A stretch of DNA of 64,000 nt from the NCBI GenBank assembly GCA_035495315.1, contig DATJGF010000241.1, forward strand, positions 24,953-88,952, given 5' to 3'. This stretch comes from DATJGF01 sp035495315 (GTDB taxonomy: Bacteria > Verrucomicrobiota > Verrucomicrobiia > Limisphaerales > UBA8199). Below are positions 16,734 to 27,259 of this stretch, piece after piece. A program made the position numbers and the translations under genes. The notes under the pieces were generated by a model that was given only the letters and a program-made list of their open reading frames with translations, ran no database searches and was not told the origin of the DNA. Within the stretch, counting starts at the first letter, position 1, and each line of letters begins with the position of its first letter.

Positions 16734-17134
16734 GCGGTTCATTTGGGTTTTGCACTTATTGCTAGCAGCGTGGTCCGAGTCGTGCCGGTACGGAATGTTT
16801 TCGATAACTTATTCATTTTATTAGGAAAGAGTGACAACTAAGTGCGGAGCCAAAACCCACTCTATTTAGCGGGGAAACCTTCGACACCTATGTCGCTGGT
16901 AGTAAAACGTGTCGACATTAGACAAGGATGTCGCTTTTGGACAATATTGGTCGGTCTTGGACAAGAATGTCGGTTTTGGATAATCCTTTTGGTTTGATGC
17001 CATTAGATCTCTTCGCGTTAATGGCTCCCACGGCACGGTCCGCGGCTCACGGTCACCAGGTGGCGTGCAGCATCAACGACGTGACGAGGTTAATCAGGGT
17101 GTCCGATCCTGAGCGTTAAATACAACTAACTATT
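16734..17134. other. Leader region of the giant gene, with operator array B
   Basis: 401 bases. It contains array B (16891-16983) and the conserved post-array box at 16984-17004, then about 130 bases of leader to the start codon at 17135. No Shine-Dalgarno sequence is evident just before that start. The short frame at 16928-17119 is a translation of the repeats and not a gene. Confidence 0.6.
16891..16983 (+). promoter_or_regulatory. Operator array B (four good 16-bp sites plus one degenerate)
   Basis: Sites at 16910 (TGTCGACATTAGACAA), 16929 (TGTCGCTTTTGGACAA), 16949 (GGTCGGTCTTGGACAA) and 16968 (TGTCGGTTTTGGATAA), phased 19, 20 and 19 bp; a degenerate copy TGTCGCTGGTAGTAAA at 16891 keeps the same phase. 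The following box at 16984-17004 (TCCTTTTGGTTTGATGCCAT) matches the one after array A. Spacing of about two helical turns suggests cooperative binding on one face of the DNA, as known for AraC-type direct repeats. Confidence 0.82.
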
Positions 17135-20100
17135 ATGAAGATCAATACAAGGAATACCCGAGGTCTTGGCGCGTGGGTTCTTGGTGGCGTGGCATCCCTG
17201 TTGCTGAGCATGTCCGCCCTCGGACAATTCACCGTGACGCAACCCGCCGCGATCACGATCAACGACAACGGGGTGGCCACTCCTTACCCTTCCAGCATTT
17301 ATTTGACCAATGCCAATCTGGTTGGAGTGCTCCAGAATGTGGTCGTCCAGGTAGATAACGTAAGCCATCCATACGCGCCGGATGTCGGGTTATTGTTAGT
17401 TGGGCCCAACGGCCAAGCCGTTGTCCTGATGAGCGGTTCGGGCGGTAACCCGAGCGGCAGCGCCGCGCTGGACAAGGCCACCTTGATCTTTAGCGACGAC
17501 GCAGATTCAGCATTGCCTGTGGCGTCACCCCTGGTTTCGGGCAGCTCATATCAACCTACCGACAACGCCAATCTAAGCTTTCCCAGCCCCGCGCCAACGA
17601 CGGGATATGCTTCCAGTTTGACGGCCGCCTTCGGTGGCAGCAACCCGAACGGAGTCTGGAGTCTTTACGCGCTCGATGATCAGGCGGGCCCGGCAAGTTC
17701 CGGCACGCCGGCAATCGGCTCCTGGACCTTGAAGCTCTTTACGACTCCTTTGGTCACAGCTGCCACAAACACGGTGTATCTCGCTGAGAACGGCAATGCG
17801 GTCAGCGTCAATTTCAAAGTCTCCGATTCCAGTCCTCCTGCGGGGGGCTTCATTGCTACTGCGATCAATACAGCTACTAACATTGTTTCGGGCGTTGCCA
17901 CATTTAGTGGTACTAACGGCACGCTTACCATCACACCGCTGCAAAATACGTTTGGAACTAATACCCTTACTCTGTCCGTTAGCGATGGTGTTAGCAGTGC
18001 TACCGCCGATATCACCGTCAAACTGGCGCATGTGAACCAGGCTCCTACTCTGGCGATCACCAACAGTTCTGTCAGCACCGTCGCCGGTGTTGTTTCGCCG
18101 ACCGTCAACATCACCGTCGCTGATGTAGATCCCGACAATGCCGCAACGAGCCTTTCTTTGAATGTCAGTTCCTCCGATAATAACATTGTAGCGCCTTCGG
18201 GAGTATTCTTCAGCACCGCCGATACAGGTGCATTGCGGAAGTTTAGCGTCGTGCCGAGGGGCACGAACATCGGCAGCGCGACCTTGACCTTCACGGTTGT
18301 CGATGCGGGCGGGCTATCCAATAGTGCCACCATCAATGTAAATGTTGGTCCCATCGTCCATCCTGCATTTGCTAACACGAGAGTACTTGGTTTGTCCGCT
18401 GCAGGTACTACCAACTCGAGCATAGCCGTCTCCAATGTTCCGGGCTTGATCGGCAATGTGACCGTGTCCGTCGATGGCCTTAACAATGTCGTTGGTAATA
18501 ACCTCGGGCTAGCCTTGGTGGCTCCTGGTGGAACCGTGACATTACTCAATAATTCAGGTGGCGCCGGTCCGAATACGTTTGCGCAAGTGAACTTTGCGAG
18601 CACAGGCGCGGCTAACCTCCCGGGCAGCGATTCCATTAGCGCGGTCAATTTGCAGGCCGCCGGACTTAGTTCACTGGTTGGCAAGAGCCCGATCGGCATT
18701 TGGACACTTTGGGCGACCAACGGTGGGGCCGCGGCCCAAATCACAGGCGGTTGGGTGCTGAACATTTATGCCGCGCCAACTATCAGTTCGACAGTCACGA
18801 ACATATCGATGCCTGAAGAGACTACGACCAACATCACCTTCACGGTCGCGGGCATTAACGGAGCCATTACCAATGCATCGGACATAACTATCACCTCTGG
18901 TAATACGGACCTAATCGTTGTTAATAATCCCGCCTTCGACCTTGGGACCGGAATCGGCACCGCTCAGTTGGAGGCAATCTTTAAAACCACTGGGCCCCAA
19001 TATGGCTCGACTACCGTTACCGTCACAGCCAAAGACAACAACAACTTCACTGCCACCTTTGTCTACAACGTCACGGTGACATTTAAGAATCATGCCCCGG
19101 AGATCACCTTTGTGCCTCGCCAGGTCACGCGCGTGGGACAGGTGCTCGGTCCTGTGGATTTTGGCGTGAGCGACTCGGATCTTCCACCGCAGACGCTGAC
19201 GGTTACGGCGACTTCGGATAATCAGGCTTTGCTGCCCGATAGCAATATTCTGCTTCAGGGGAGCGGCGCCAACATGTCTTTCACCCTGTTCCCGCTGGGT
19301 ACGGTCAGCGATACTGCCAATGTCACATTGACCGTTTCCGACGGCACGACAACTTCAAGCACCGTCTTCAGCGTGTTTGCTCAGAGCCAGGGCAACCCGC
19401 TTTTCGGAAATCAGAAACAAATCTCCATTCCCGCAAACGCGCCGGCTGATACTTACCCATCCACCATTGGTGTCAGCAATCTGGTCGGCACGATATCGAA
19501 GGTCACGGTCACGCTGTTCGACATTACCCATTCTGTACCCGATGACCTGAACGTGTTGTTGGTCAGCCCGCATGGGGTCAAGGTCCTCTTGATGGGCCAT
19601 GCCGGCGGCGCGAATGCCTTAGCGAACACGACCTTAATCCTCGATGACGCCGCAACCGGCAGTTTGTCGGATAGCGGGCCGATCACCTCTGGAATTTATA
19701 AGCCGAGCAGTTACGGTACCGTAGCTACTTTCCCGGCCCCGGCGCCAGCCGCCCCTTATGCGACGACGCTAAGTTCCTTCAACGGTCTTAGTGGCACCAA
19801 TGCCAATGGTCTATGGTCATTGTATATTGTGGATAGTGGCACAGGCAAAGGCGTTATGGTCAATGGATGGCAGCTGAGCATCCAAACCGCCGTCTCGGTC
19901 CAACCTATCGCCGACGTGACGATGCGGGAGAACGATAAGACCCTTCAGATCCCGGTCAGTGTCGGCGACGATCAGCCGGGCGTGAGCATCACGGTCGGCG
20001 CCGTTCCAGCAGACCCGAGTGTCATTCAAACCGTGTTTGAACCCGGCTCGGGCGGAACACGGACCCTCGATGTAACGCCAATCCCATACCACATCGGATC

Positions 20101-23100
20101 GAATATTCTGGTAACCGTCACCGCGACCGCCGGAGCACAGAGTTCTTCAACTACGTTCCACGTCACCGTGTACCAGGTTAACCTGCCACCGGTGGTGACA
20201 ACGCCTGCCAATATCAGCACACCTGCTGCGACGCTATCGCCCGTTACCACATTTACGGCATGGGATCCGCAAGATGCCGCTCTTTCTGTGTCGGCTGTTT
20301 CTTCGGATACTAAACTGATTCCGAACGGAAACATCACCGTTTCCACGGGAACAATCGTTGGCCAGACCAATTCACATAGTATCTATCGGTTTGGCGTCTC
20401 GGTGCAGCCCGCAGGGATCTCGACAGGTTCTGCGGCGATCTCGCTCACGGTCAATGATGCAGCCAATCAGAGTACGCCCACGGCCTTCAACGTGACCGTG
20501 ACACCGGCGCCGGTATTCCAGAATCAGGATGGACCTATTTCAATCCCCGCCGGTTTCCCGATCGCCAGTAACGCGACCCCATTCCCGTCTGTAATTAACG
20601 TCAGCGGCGTGAATGGCGCCGTCACTAGCGCTCGCGTGACTTTGTTGGGGTTGTCTCATCCCTTCCCGCAAGACATCGACGTTCTGCTGGTCTCTCCGGA
20701 TAACAGCAAATCCGTTATATTGATGGCCCATGCCGGCGGTTCGACCACAGTGGACAACCTCGATCTATCGTTTGCAGACGGTTCGCCCAGTCTGCCCTTT
20801 GGGTCAGGTTTGACCAAGGGCACCTATGCGCCAACCTCCTATGCCGCGGGATTGAGGTTTGGCGGCGGCGCCCCGACCTCGGGTTATTCGACCAATCTTT
20901 CCGCGCTGGTCGGCGTTTCACCTAATGGCAACTGGAAACTCTACGTGATGGATGATAGTTATCCGCTGGCTGGAAGCCTTAACGGCTGGTTATTGTCGCT
21001 GCAAACCGGTCCTGCCTTTGACTTGGCTACTATCGGACCTAAGACGACTCCCGAAAACACTCCTATCGCCATCCCGTTCAACGTAGTCGACGACATCATG
21101 GATCCTGCAGCCCTGGTGGTGACCGCATCTACCAATGGTGCGGTGAGCCCCACCAATGTCCTGAACCTGATTAAGAGTCTGCAAGTGACTAACAATGCCG
21201 GTGGCGCTCGGACGCTAATCGTTACCCCGTCACCGAACCTGCCTTCCACCATTACCAATGTCGATGCTACGGCAACCATCGTGCTGACTGTTACCGATAC
21301 CAATAACAACAGCTCGACTACCACATTCCCGCTGACGGTATCGTACGGCAACCAGGGCCCGGTCGTAACGACACCTACAAATACCATCTACATGGACGAG
21401 AATCAGGCTGCGCCGGCGACGGTTGTCTATACGCTGTCGGATGTTGATTCCACTCTGTTCCTGAGCAACCTGGTGGTGCGTTCGACCGACCCAACACTGA
21501 TACCGAATGACACGAATCACATCGGCATTGTGATCAGCACCAATCGAATCGTGCAAGGCGCCTCCGGAACTGTAACGCTAACAGTCACTCCTGCCCAATA
21601 CGCCTTCGGTACCAATACTATGACCGTCTCGATCACCGACGGCAATTCGACCACCGTCAATACTGTTACCTTCAAGGTGAAATTTGTTCCGCAAGGGCCC
21701 ATTATCACAGGCCTTCCGAATCCTTATGTCGCCGAGGCCGGCAGCCCGACTCCGGCGATTCCGTTTACGGTTGTAAGCCCTGAGGGCGTGCCGACTACCA
21801 GCCTTACAGTGACTGCAACCTCCAGCAATCAGGGGCTCGTGCCGAATGCCAACATCGCCCTTGGCGGCTCAGGCGATACGCGCTCAATACAACTGACACC
21901 GCTCGGGACCGTCAGCGGTCCGGTGAATATCACGCTCAAAGTTGGTGACGGCTCAAAGACCAACAGCTTCCCATTCGCCGTTGTTTTCTCGGCGCCTCCA
22001 GTGACGCTGTTTGGAAATGGCCAGGTGGTAAGCATCGTCGGAACAACCAACCCGGTTAACAGCTCTGTCTATCCCATCACCTTCGATGTGACTAACTTAA
22101 CCGGCGGTATCTTTGATGTGAGCCTCGAAATGCGCGGCTTCAGTAATAGCGCGCCGGCTAATTTCGATGCTTTATTGGTTAGTCCGGATGGTATCGCCGT
22201 GATGCTCATGTCCGGAGCTGGTGGCACAACCCCGGTAAACGACTTGCATCTGGTGTTCGATGATAATGGCGCTACCCTGTCGGATACTGGTTCACTCAAT
22301 AATGGCGTCTATCATCCCGCCTATTACACCAAGCGCCTCCTGCCGGCACCGGCGCCACAAGGGCCGTACCAAACCAGGCTATCGGCCTTTACTGCCAGCA
22401 CCAGCGTTAATGGCACGTGGAACCTTTACGTCAACAGTCTCACCCCGGGCAATCTGGGCAAGATCACCGGTGGCGTATACCTCACCATCACTCCCAAGCC
22501 GGTTGTCCAGGTGACTTCGAGCACGCCGATCACCATTCCCGAAAATGGGTCTGCTACGATTAACTTCACCGTGAGCGACGCGACGACGGCGACTACTAAC
22601 CTGACTGTGTCGGCTGCGTCCGACAATTCGGCGTTGCTGCCGGCAGCTGCTCCCAATGTGGTCATCAAAGCTCTGGCTCCGGGCACCAACAACAACTTCT
22701 CTGCCACCGTGGCTCCCGTTCAGTATGTCAACGGCGCAGTGAACCTAACCCTCATTGCGACGCGCGCTGACGGCGCCAACGGCACTGCCGTCGTGACAAT
22801 TACCGTTACCAAGACCAACTTCGCGCCGGTTATCTCACGGCTCATACCGCAAGTGATAGCCGAAAACGGAAGTACCAACGTCGAGTTTCTCGTGTCGGAT
22901 GTTGACAGTCCGCTGAAGAATTTGACGGTGCAGGCGGTTTCCGATGCTCAGGGAGTGGTCGCGAATAGCAATCTGACCTTTGTGGGTTACGGCACCAACT
23001 TCATCAATGGTTTGCCGGCAAGCGGCGTTCCTCAAGTGAGTGACCTGATCCTGACCGTCACGCCCAACGCCTTCGCGGTTGGTCCGGCTAACATCTCGAT

Positions 23101-26100
23101 TGTTGTGACCGATACGACCACCAATGGGGTGAACACCGTCTCGAGCAACCTCGTGGTATCGGTCGCCCCGGTGATCTATCCACCGGACCTCAGTGCCATT
23201 CCAGATCAGACACTCACCGCCGGTAGCAACATCCTGGTTGGCTTTACCGTCACCAGCAAAAACCAGGGTACGCCCACCCTTTCTGTCACGGCCACTTCCT
23301 CAGATCAAACGCTGGTGAAGAATGCAAAATTGATTGTTACCCCAGTTAGCGCTGCTGGTGTTCCCAATCGACAACTCCAAATAACTGCTGAGCAAGCCGC
23401 GAAAGGGCCTGTAACCATTACCCTGACGGCAACCGATACTAGCAACGGAAATGTCAGTTCGCAGGGTACCTTCAAATTGACGGTGCTGCCAACACCGATA
23501 CACACCTTCGCGAGTTCACAGGCAATTACTTTGCCGGATGTTGGCGCGGCCACGCCGTATCCATCTCAGCTTACTGTCAGTGGCCTCAACGGGACGATCT
23601 CCCGCGCGACGGCGACGCTGAATGGCTTCGGCCATACTTATCCGAACGACGTCGGCGTGTTGATGGTTAGCCCGACGGGTCAAAAGATCGTGCTGATGGA
23701 CCGCGCCGGTGGCGGAACTCCGGTGACGAACCTGACGCTGACATTTGATGCAAGCGCCGCTCTTTCAATTCCTCAAGGTACGGCATTAACCAATGGAACC
23801 TACAAGCCGGCGGATTATAACGCCGCCACCTTTGACTATCCGTCACCGGCCCCGACGCATCCGTATTCAGTTGATCTCACTACCCTGACCGGCAAGGTGC
23901 CAAACGGCACATGGTCCTTGTATGCCGTGGATCAGTCGCCGCCCGACCACGGTGGCATCGCCAATGGTTGGACTCTGACCTTCACAACGCAGCCCACTAT
24001 CAACGGGCTGCAGGACATGGTCATCGACGAAAACTCCTTTAAGAGCCAGGCATTCACTGTCGGTGACGATTCGCCGTCCGGTCCGGCCTTCCGATTCGGA
24101 GTTTCTTCGACCAATGCGACTTTGATACCGAATACTAACGTTGTCTTCACAGGCTCGGGCACGAATTACACCATGACGGTCACCCCAGCACTGAACAAAT
24201 TCGGAACCAACCTCATGACTGTATACGTGACTAACATCGACAATCTAGTCTCCAGTTCGACAATCCTGGTGACGGTGCCGCAGGTTATCCAGGCGCCGTT
24301 TATTGCCACGATACCTGACACCAATGTGGCCGCTGGCGCGGTCGCGATGATCCCGGTCACTTACGGCGATATTCAGGTGCCTCAGAATCAGTTATTGGTC
24401 TCGTTCCAATCTGCGAACACCAGCCTCGTTCCAGTGAAGAATATCAGCCTCTCAGGCAATGTAATTCAAATCATTCCTGCCGGCGCTCCGGCGGCTCCTG
24501 CTACAGTGAGAATAACTATGACAGTGACCTCGCCGGCACCCTACAATAAGTCGACCAGCACCAACTTCAATCTGACGGTCATCCCGACACCGAACCTGTT
24601 CGGCAATACAGCCGGCGTTGTGATTAACGACCGTGCCCCCGCTAATCCCTATCCGTCGACGATCACTGTCGCGAATGTGCCCGGGAATATTGCCAAGACT
24701 ACCGTCAGCATCCGAGGCCTGGCTCATACCTATCCCAGCGACATCTCGATGCTGCTGGTCGGCCCTCAGGGACAAAAGGTAGTACTCATGAGCCGCGCCG
24801 GTGCTGGCGTCGGTTCTGCTATAACAAACGTAAACCTGGTATTTCAGGATTCGGCTGCCAGCGGTTTGGTCCAATCCGGCTTAATCACCAGCGGTACATA
24901 TAAGCCCTCGGATTACAATGGATCGCTCGCCTTCTATGCTCCGGCACCGGCAGCACCGTATGTCACCAACCTCAGTGCCTTCAACGGGACCAGCCCGAAC
25001 GGTACGTGGTCGCTATATGTGCAGGATGATCTCTCGCCTGACAGCGGCGTCATCAATGGCGACTGGCTGATTAGCTTTGAAACATCGGCTCCGCTGTTCT
25101 CCACGATCGGGCCGCAGACTACACCCGAAAATAAGACCCTAACGGTCGACTTCAGCGTCAGCTCGGCTTTGACCTCGGCGAGCAATCTCACCGTCACGGC
25201 CGCCAGCAGCAGTCAAATACCGGCCGGCCTCGTCTCCAGTCTGACGGTCAGCGGACCAGGCACAAATGCGGCGACGTTCCGTCGTTTGACTATCGTGCCA
25301 GCACTGAACCTGCCGTCCGCAGTAACCAACATTGATGGGACCGCCACTATCACTCTGGCTGCAACCGATGGGACCAATAGCAGCTCGGTATCGTTCCCGC
25401 TCACCGTCACCTTCGTCGATCAGCCGCCGACGCTGTCGGGTTTGGTCAATACGACGACACCTGCCAACGTGCCATTGGCAATCCACTTCACGGCCAACGA
25501 CGTCGATACGCCGGCCAGCGGCTTAACCGTCAATGCGGCTAGCTCCGTGACGAGTCTCGGTGCCTTGGCGCTCGTTTCCAATGGCAACGCCCAGACCCTG
25601 AACTTCACGCCGAACGGGTCCGTGGGCGCCACAGTCGTCACCGTTACGGTGTCCGATGGTCAGCTCAGCACTACAAACAGCTTCACGATTACTGTTACGC
25701 CGCCAGTACCGCCTGTGCTCGCCGCTATCGAGGATACCAATACGGTTGGCAACGTTCCGCTCTCGATAGCTTTGAATGTGACGGATTCCGCAACCGCTAT
25801 CACGAATCTCACCTATACCGGCTTGGGCACCAATGCTGCCTTGGTGAGAAACATAACCTTCAGCTACAACGGCACGACCGAAGTGGCGACGATTAACCTC
25901 GTCACCAACCAGACCGGAACCGATCGCATCACCATCACCGTCAGCGATGGCATCGCCAGCACCTCTCAGAGCTTCACGCTCACGGTCGTGGCACCTGGGC
26001 CACCTGTGCTCGGCCCAATTGCTGACCAGAACACCAAGGCGAACATTCCGGTTACGGTGAGCCTCGATATCACCAGCCCGTCAGTGCCTATCAGCTCGCT

Positions 26101-26797
26101 CACCTTTACCGGCACGAGCTCGAACCCGGCTCTCGTTAGCAGCGTGACCTTCGCCAATAATGGGACCAAGGTCAGCGCCACCGTCAACTTGGTCAAAAAT
26201 GCAATCGGACAGGCGGATGTGACCATTAACGTCAACGACGGGTTTACTATTGTCAGCGAGGACTTCCACCTGACCGTTACCACGCCGGTGGCGCCGACAT
26301 TTGTGGGAACCATCCCGATTACGACGACGACTTCAGGCAAAGCCGTAAGTGTCGTGCTCAACGTCAATTCTCCTGATACCGCAATCACCAACCTGACGTT
26401 CACTGGCACGAGCACTAACGCCAGCCTGGTTGCCGGTATAACCTTCGCCTTCAACGGCACAGCCGAAGTTGCGACCATCAATGTCGCGTCCGGCAAGTCC
26501 GGTGACGATTACATCACGCTGTTCGTCAGCGATGGCTTCAGCACGAATTCGACGTCGTTCGCACTCCACGTCAGTCCGGCCGTCGGGCCGACGTTGGGTG
26601 TAGCGCTGGTCGGTGGTCAGATCCACATCGCCGTAAAGGGCGCGCCCAACGCGACTTATGGGTTTGAGACCAGCACCGACTTGAAGTCCTGGACGGATAC
26701 CGGCATCACCGTCACCACGGATGCTAATGGCAATGCGACTGGCACCATTCCGTTAACACCGGTCCACGCGCTATTCGCCCGTGCAGTAGTCAAATAA
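17135..26797 (+). CDS. Giant secreted protein with seven P-domain-like modules and Ig/cadherin-like repeats
   Basis: 3220 residues with a signal peptide (cleavage probably after ALG, about residue 31). Seven modules resembling the proprotein-convertase P (homoB) domain lie at roughly residues 39-202, 412-545, 758-920, 1127-1290, 1626-1786, 2126-2284 and 2488-2650. Each shows the pattern hTYPSDIsMLLVgPqGqkVvLMs.AGg ... aPYvT.Ls.fnG ... NGtWSLYv.D ... GWtL. Between them and through residue 3150 are Ig/cadherin-like beta sandwiches starting with a TPEN-type motif (IGPKTTPENTPIAIPF, IGPQTTPENKTLTVDF). The last 70 residues (GGQIHIAVKGAPNATYGFET...SWTD) form a separate small C-terminal domain common at the ends of Verrucomicrobial exported proteins. 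There is no protease domain, membrane anchor or LPXTG/PEP-CTERM-like signal. It is probably an adhesin or surface-layer-like matrix protein; P-domain-like and Ig modules often bind calcium or partners. Flanked by arrays B and C and two AraC-type genes. Confidence 0.9.
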   Translation: MKINTRNTRGLGAWVLGGVASLLLSMSALGQFTVTQPAAITINDNGVATPYPSSIYLTNANLVGVLQNVVVQVDNVSHPYAPDVGLLLVGPNGQAVVLMSGSGGNPSGSAALDKATLIFSDDADSALPVASPLVSGSSYQPTDNANLSFPSPAPTTGYASSLTAAFGGSNPNGVWSLYALDDQAGPASSGTPAIGSWTLKLFTTPLVTAATNTVYLAENGNAVSVNFKVSDSSPPAGGFIATAINTATNIVSGVATFSGTNGTLTITPLQNTFGTNTLTLSVSDGVSSATADITVKLAHVNQAPTLAITNSSVSTVAGVVSPTVNITVADVDPDNAATSLSLNVSSSDNNIVAPSGVFFSTADTGALRKFSVVPRGTNIGSATLTFTVVDAGGLSNSATINVNVGPIVHPAFANTRVLGLSAAGTTNSSIAVSNVPGLIGNVTVSVDGLNNVVGNNLGLALVAPGGTVTLLNNSGGAGPNTFAQVNFASTGAANLPGSDSISAVNLQAAGLSSLVGKSPIGIWTLWATNGGAAAQITGGWVLNIYAAPTISSTVTNISMPEETTTNITFTVAGINGAITNASDITITSGNTDLIVVNNPAFDLGTGIGTAQLEAIFKTTGPQYGSTTVTVTAKDNNNFTATFVYNVTVTFKNHAPEITFVPRQVTRVGQVLGPVDFGVSDSDLPPQTLTVTATSDNQALLPDSNILLQGSGANMSFTLFPLGTVSDTANVTLTVSDGTTTSSTVFSVFAQSQGNPLFGNQKQISIPANAPADTYPSTIGVSNLVGTISKVTVTLFDITHSVPDDLNVLLVSPHGVKVLLMGHAGGANALANTTLILDDAATGSLSDSGPITSGIYKPSSYGTVATFPAPAPAAPYATTLSSFNGLSGTNANGLWSLYIVDSGTGKGVMVNGWQLSIQTAVSVQPIADVTMRENDKTLQIPVSVGDDQPGVSITVGAVPADPSVIQTVFEPGSGGTRTLDVTPIPYHIGSNILVTVTATAGAQSSSTTFHVTVYQVNLPPVVTTPANISTPAATLSPVTTFTAWDPQDAALSVSAVSSDTKLIPNGNITVSTGTIVGQTNSHSIYRFGVSVQPAGISTGSAAISLTVNDAANQSTPTAFNVTVTPAPVFQNQDGPISIPAGFPIASNATPFPSVINVSGVNGAVTSARVTLLGLSHPFPQDIDVLLVSPDNSKSVILMAHAGGSTTVDNLDLSFADGSPSLPFGSGLTKGTYAPTSYAAGLRFGGGAPTSGYSTNLSALVGVSPNGNWKLYVMDDSYPLAGSLNGWLLSLQTGPAFDLATIGPKTTPENTPIAIPFNVVDDIMDPAALVVTASTNGAVSPTNVLNLIKSLQVTNNAGGARTLIVTPSPNLPSTITNVDATATIVLTVTDTNNNSSTTTFPLTVSYGNQGPVVTTPTNTIYMDENQAAPATVVYTLSDVDSTLFLSNLVVRSTDPTLIPNDTNHIGIVISTNRIVQGASGTVTLTVTPAQYAFGTNTMTVSITDGNSTTVNTVTFKVKFVPQGPIITGLPNPYVAEAGSPTPAIPFTVVSPEGVPTTSLTVTATSSNQGLVPNANIALGGSGDTRSIQLTPLGTVSGPVNITLKVGDGSKTNSFPFAVVFSAPPVTLFGNGQVVSIVGTTNPVNSSVYPITFDVTNLTGGIFDVSLEMRGFSNSAPANFDALLVSPDGIAVMLMSGAGGTTPVNDLHLVFDDNGATLSDTGSLNNGVYHPAYYTKRLLPAPAPQGPYQTRLSAFTASTSVNGTWNLYVNSLTPGNLGKITGGVYLTITPKPVVQVTSSTPITIPENGSATINFTVSDATTATTNLTVSAASDNSALLPAAAPNVVIKALAPGTNNNFSATVAPVQYVNGAVNLTLIATRADGANGTAVVTITVTKTNFAPVISRLIPQVIAENGSTNVEFLVSDVDSPLKNLTVQAVSDAQGVVANSNLTFVGYGTNFINGLPASGVPQVSDLILTVTPNAFAVGPANISIVVTDTTTNGVNTVSSNLVVSVAPVIYPPDLSAIPDQTLTAGSNILVGFTVTSKNQGTPTLSVTATSSDQTLVKNAKLIVTPVSAAGVPNRQLQITAEQAAKGPVTITLTATDTSNGNVSSQGTFKLTVLPTPIHTFASSQAITLPDVGAATPYPSQLTVSGLNGTISRATATLNGFGHTYPNDVGVLMVSPTGQKIVLMDRAGGGTPVTNLTLTFDASAALSIPQGTALTNGTYKPADYNAATFDYPSPAPTHPYSVDLTTLTGKVPNGTWSLYAVDQSPPDHGGIANGWTLTFTTQPTINGLQDMVIDENSFKSQAFTVGDDSPSGPAFRFGVSSTNATLIPNTNVVFTGSGTNYTMTVTPALNKFGTNLMTVYVTNIDNLVSSSTILVTVPQVIQAPFIATIPDTNVAAGAVAMIPVTYGDIQVPQNQLLVSFQSANTSLVPVKNISLSGNVIQIIPAGAPAAPATVRITMTVTSPAPYNKSTSTNFNLTVIPTPNLFGNTAGVVINDRAPANPYPSTITVANVPGNIAKTTVSIRGLAHTYPSDISMLLVGPQGQKVVLMSRAGAGVGSAITNVNLVFQDSAASGLVQSGLITSGTYKPSDYNGSLAFYAPAPAAPYVTNLSAFNGTSPNGTWSLYVQDDLSPDSGVINGDWLISFETSAPLFSTIGPQTTPENKTLTVDFSVSSALTSASNLTVTAASSSQIPAGLVSSLTVSGPGTNAATFRRLTIVPALNLPSAVTNIDGTATITLAATDGTNSSSVSFPLTVTFVDQPPTLSGLVNTTTPANVPLAIHFTANDVDTPASGLTVNAASSVTSLGALALVSNGNAQTLNFTPNGSVGATVVTVTVSDGQLSTTNSFTITVTPPVPPVLAAIEDTNTVGNVPLSIALNVTDSATAITNLTYTGLGTNAALVRNITFSYNGTTEVATINLVTNQTGTDRITITVSDGIASTSQSFTLTVVAPGPPVLGPIADQNTKANIPVTVSLDITSPSVPISSLTFTGTSSNPALVSSVTFANNGTKVSATVNLVKNAIGQADVTINVNDGFTIVSEDFHLTVTTPVAPTFVGTIPITTTTSGKAVSVVLNVNSPDTAITNLTFTGTSTNASLVAGITFAFNGTAEVATINVASGKSGDDYITLFVSDGFSTNSTSFALHVSPAVGPTLGVALVGGQIHIAVKGAPNATYGFETSTDLKSWTDTGITVTTDANGNATGTIPLTPVHALFARAVVK

Positions 26798-26829
26798 TTC
26801 CTAATCGGGGTTGTTGGGTTGAGCATTAG

Positions 26830-26860
26830 CCGCCTGTGGCGCAAGCCGCAGGCGGTTTTT
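26830..26860 (+). terminator. Intrinsic terminator of the giant gene
   Basis: CCGCCTGTGGC (26830-26840), GCAA loop, GCCGCAGGCGG (26845-26855), then TTTTT. One G-U pair in an 11-bp stem, 33 bases after the stop codon. Confidence 0.9.
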
Positions 26861-27259
26861 AGTTGCGTATAACATTTTCAAAATCAGGAACATAGAGACC
26901 CGGCAAGCACCACAGGGGCATACATTTAATCGGCATGGCTGATCGAGATGGACAAATCTTCAATCCTCTCGCTACCCATTTTTTGTAGTCGTCAGCAATT
27001 TTTGTTGTTCCTTTTTCTCCGATTTTTCTGGACCAGAAAACCAGTATTTGGTTTACTTAACTCATCGAGAGCAGGTTACCTTTGGCCCTCAAAAAGTCGT
27101 TGGACTTTCTTCCGTGGCCTTGGGATTTAGGCATGAGCAGATGTGCAGTAATGCTGGAGTTGACCTGATCGAGCATTAACACGAAAAAACCGCAACGAAC
27201 AGTCTAGCGCCGAGTCGATCTGTTAAAGATCGGGTCGAGCGTGGCGGTGTATCAAAAAG

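Noticed and set aside
16219..16983. CRISPR array
   Set aside because: The repeats are 16 bp with 3-4 bp between them, not 25-40 bp repeats with unique spacers, and there are no cas genes.
16928..17119. 63-residue plus-strand frame
   Set aside because: It is a translation of operator array B (repeated LLDN/VLDN words) and lacks protein-like features.
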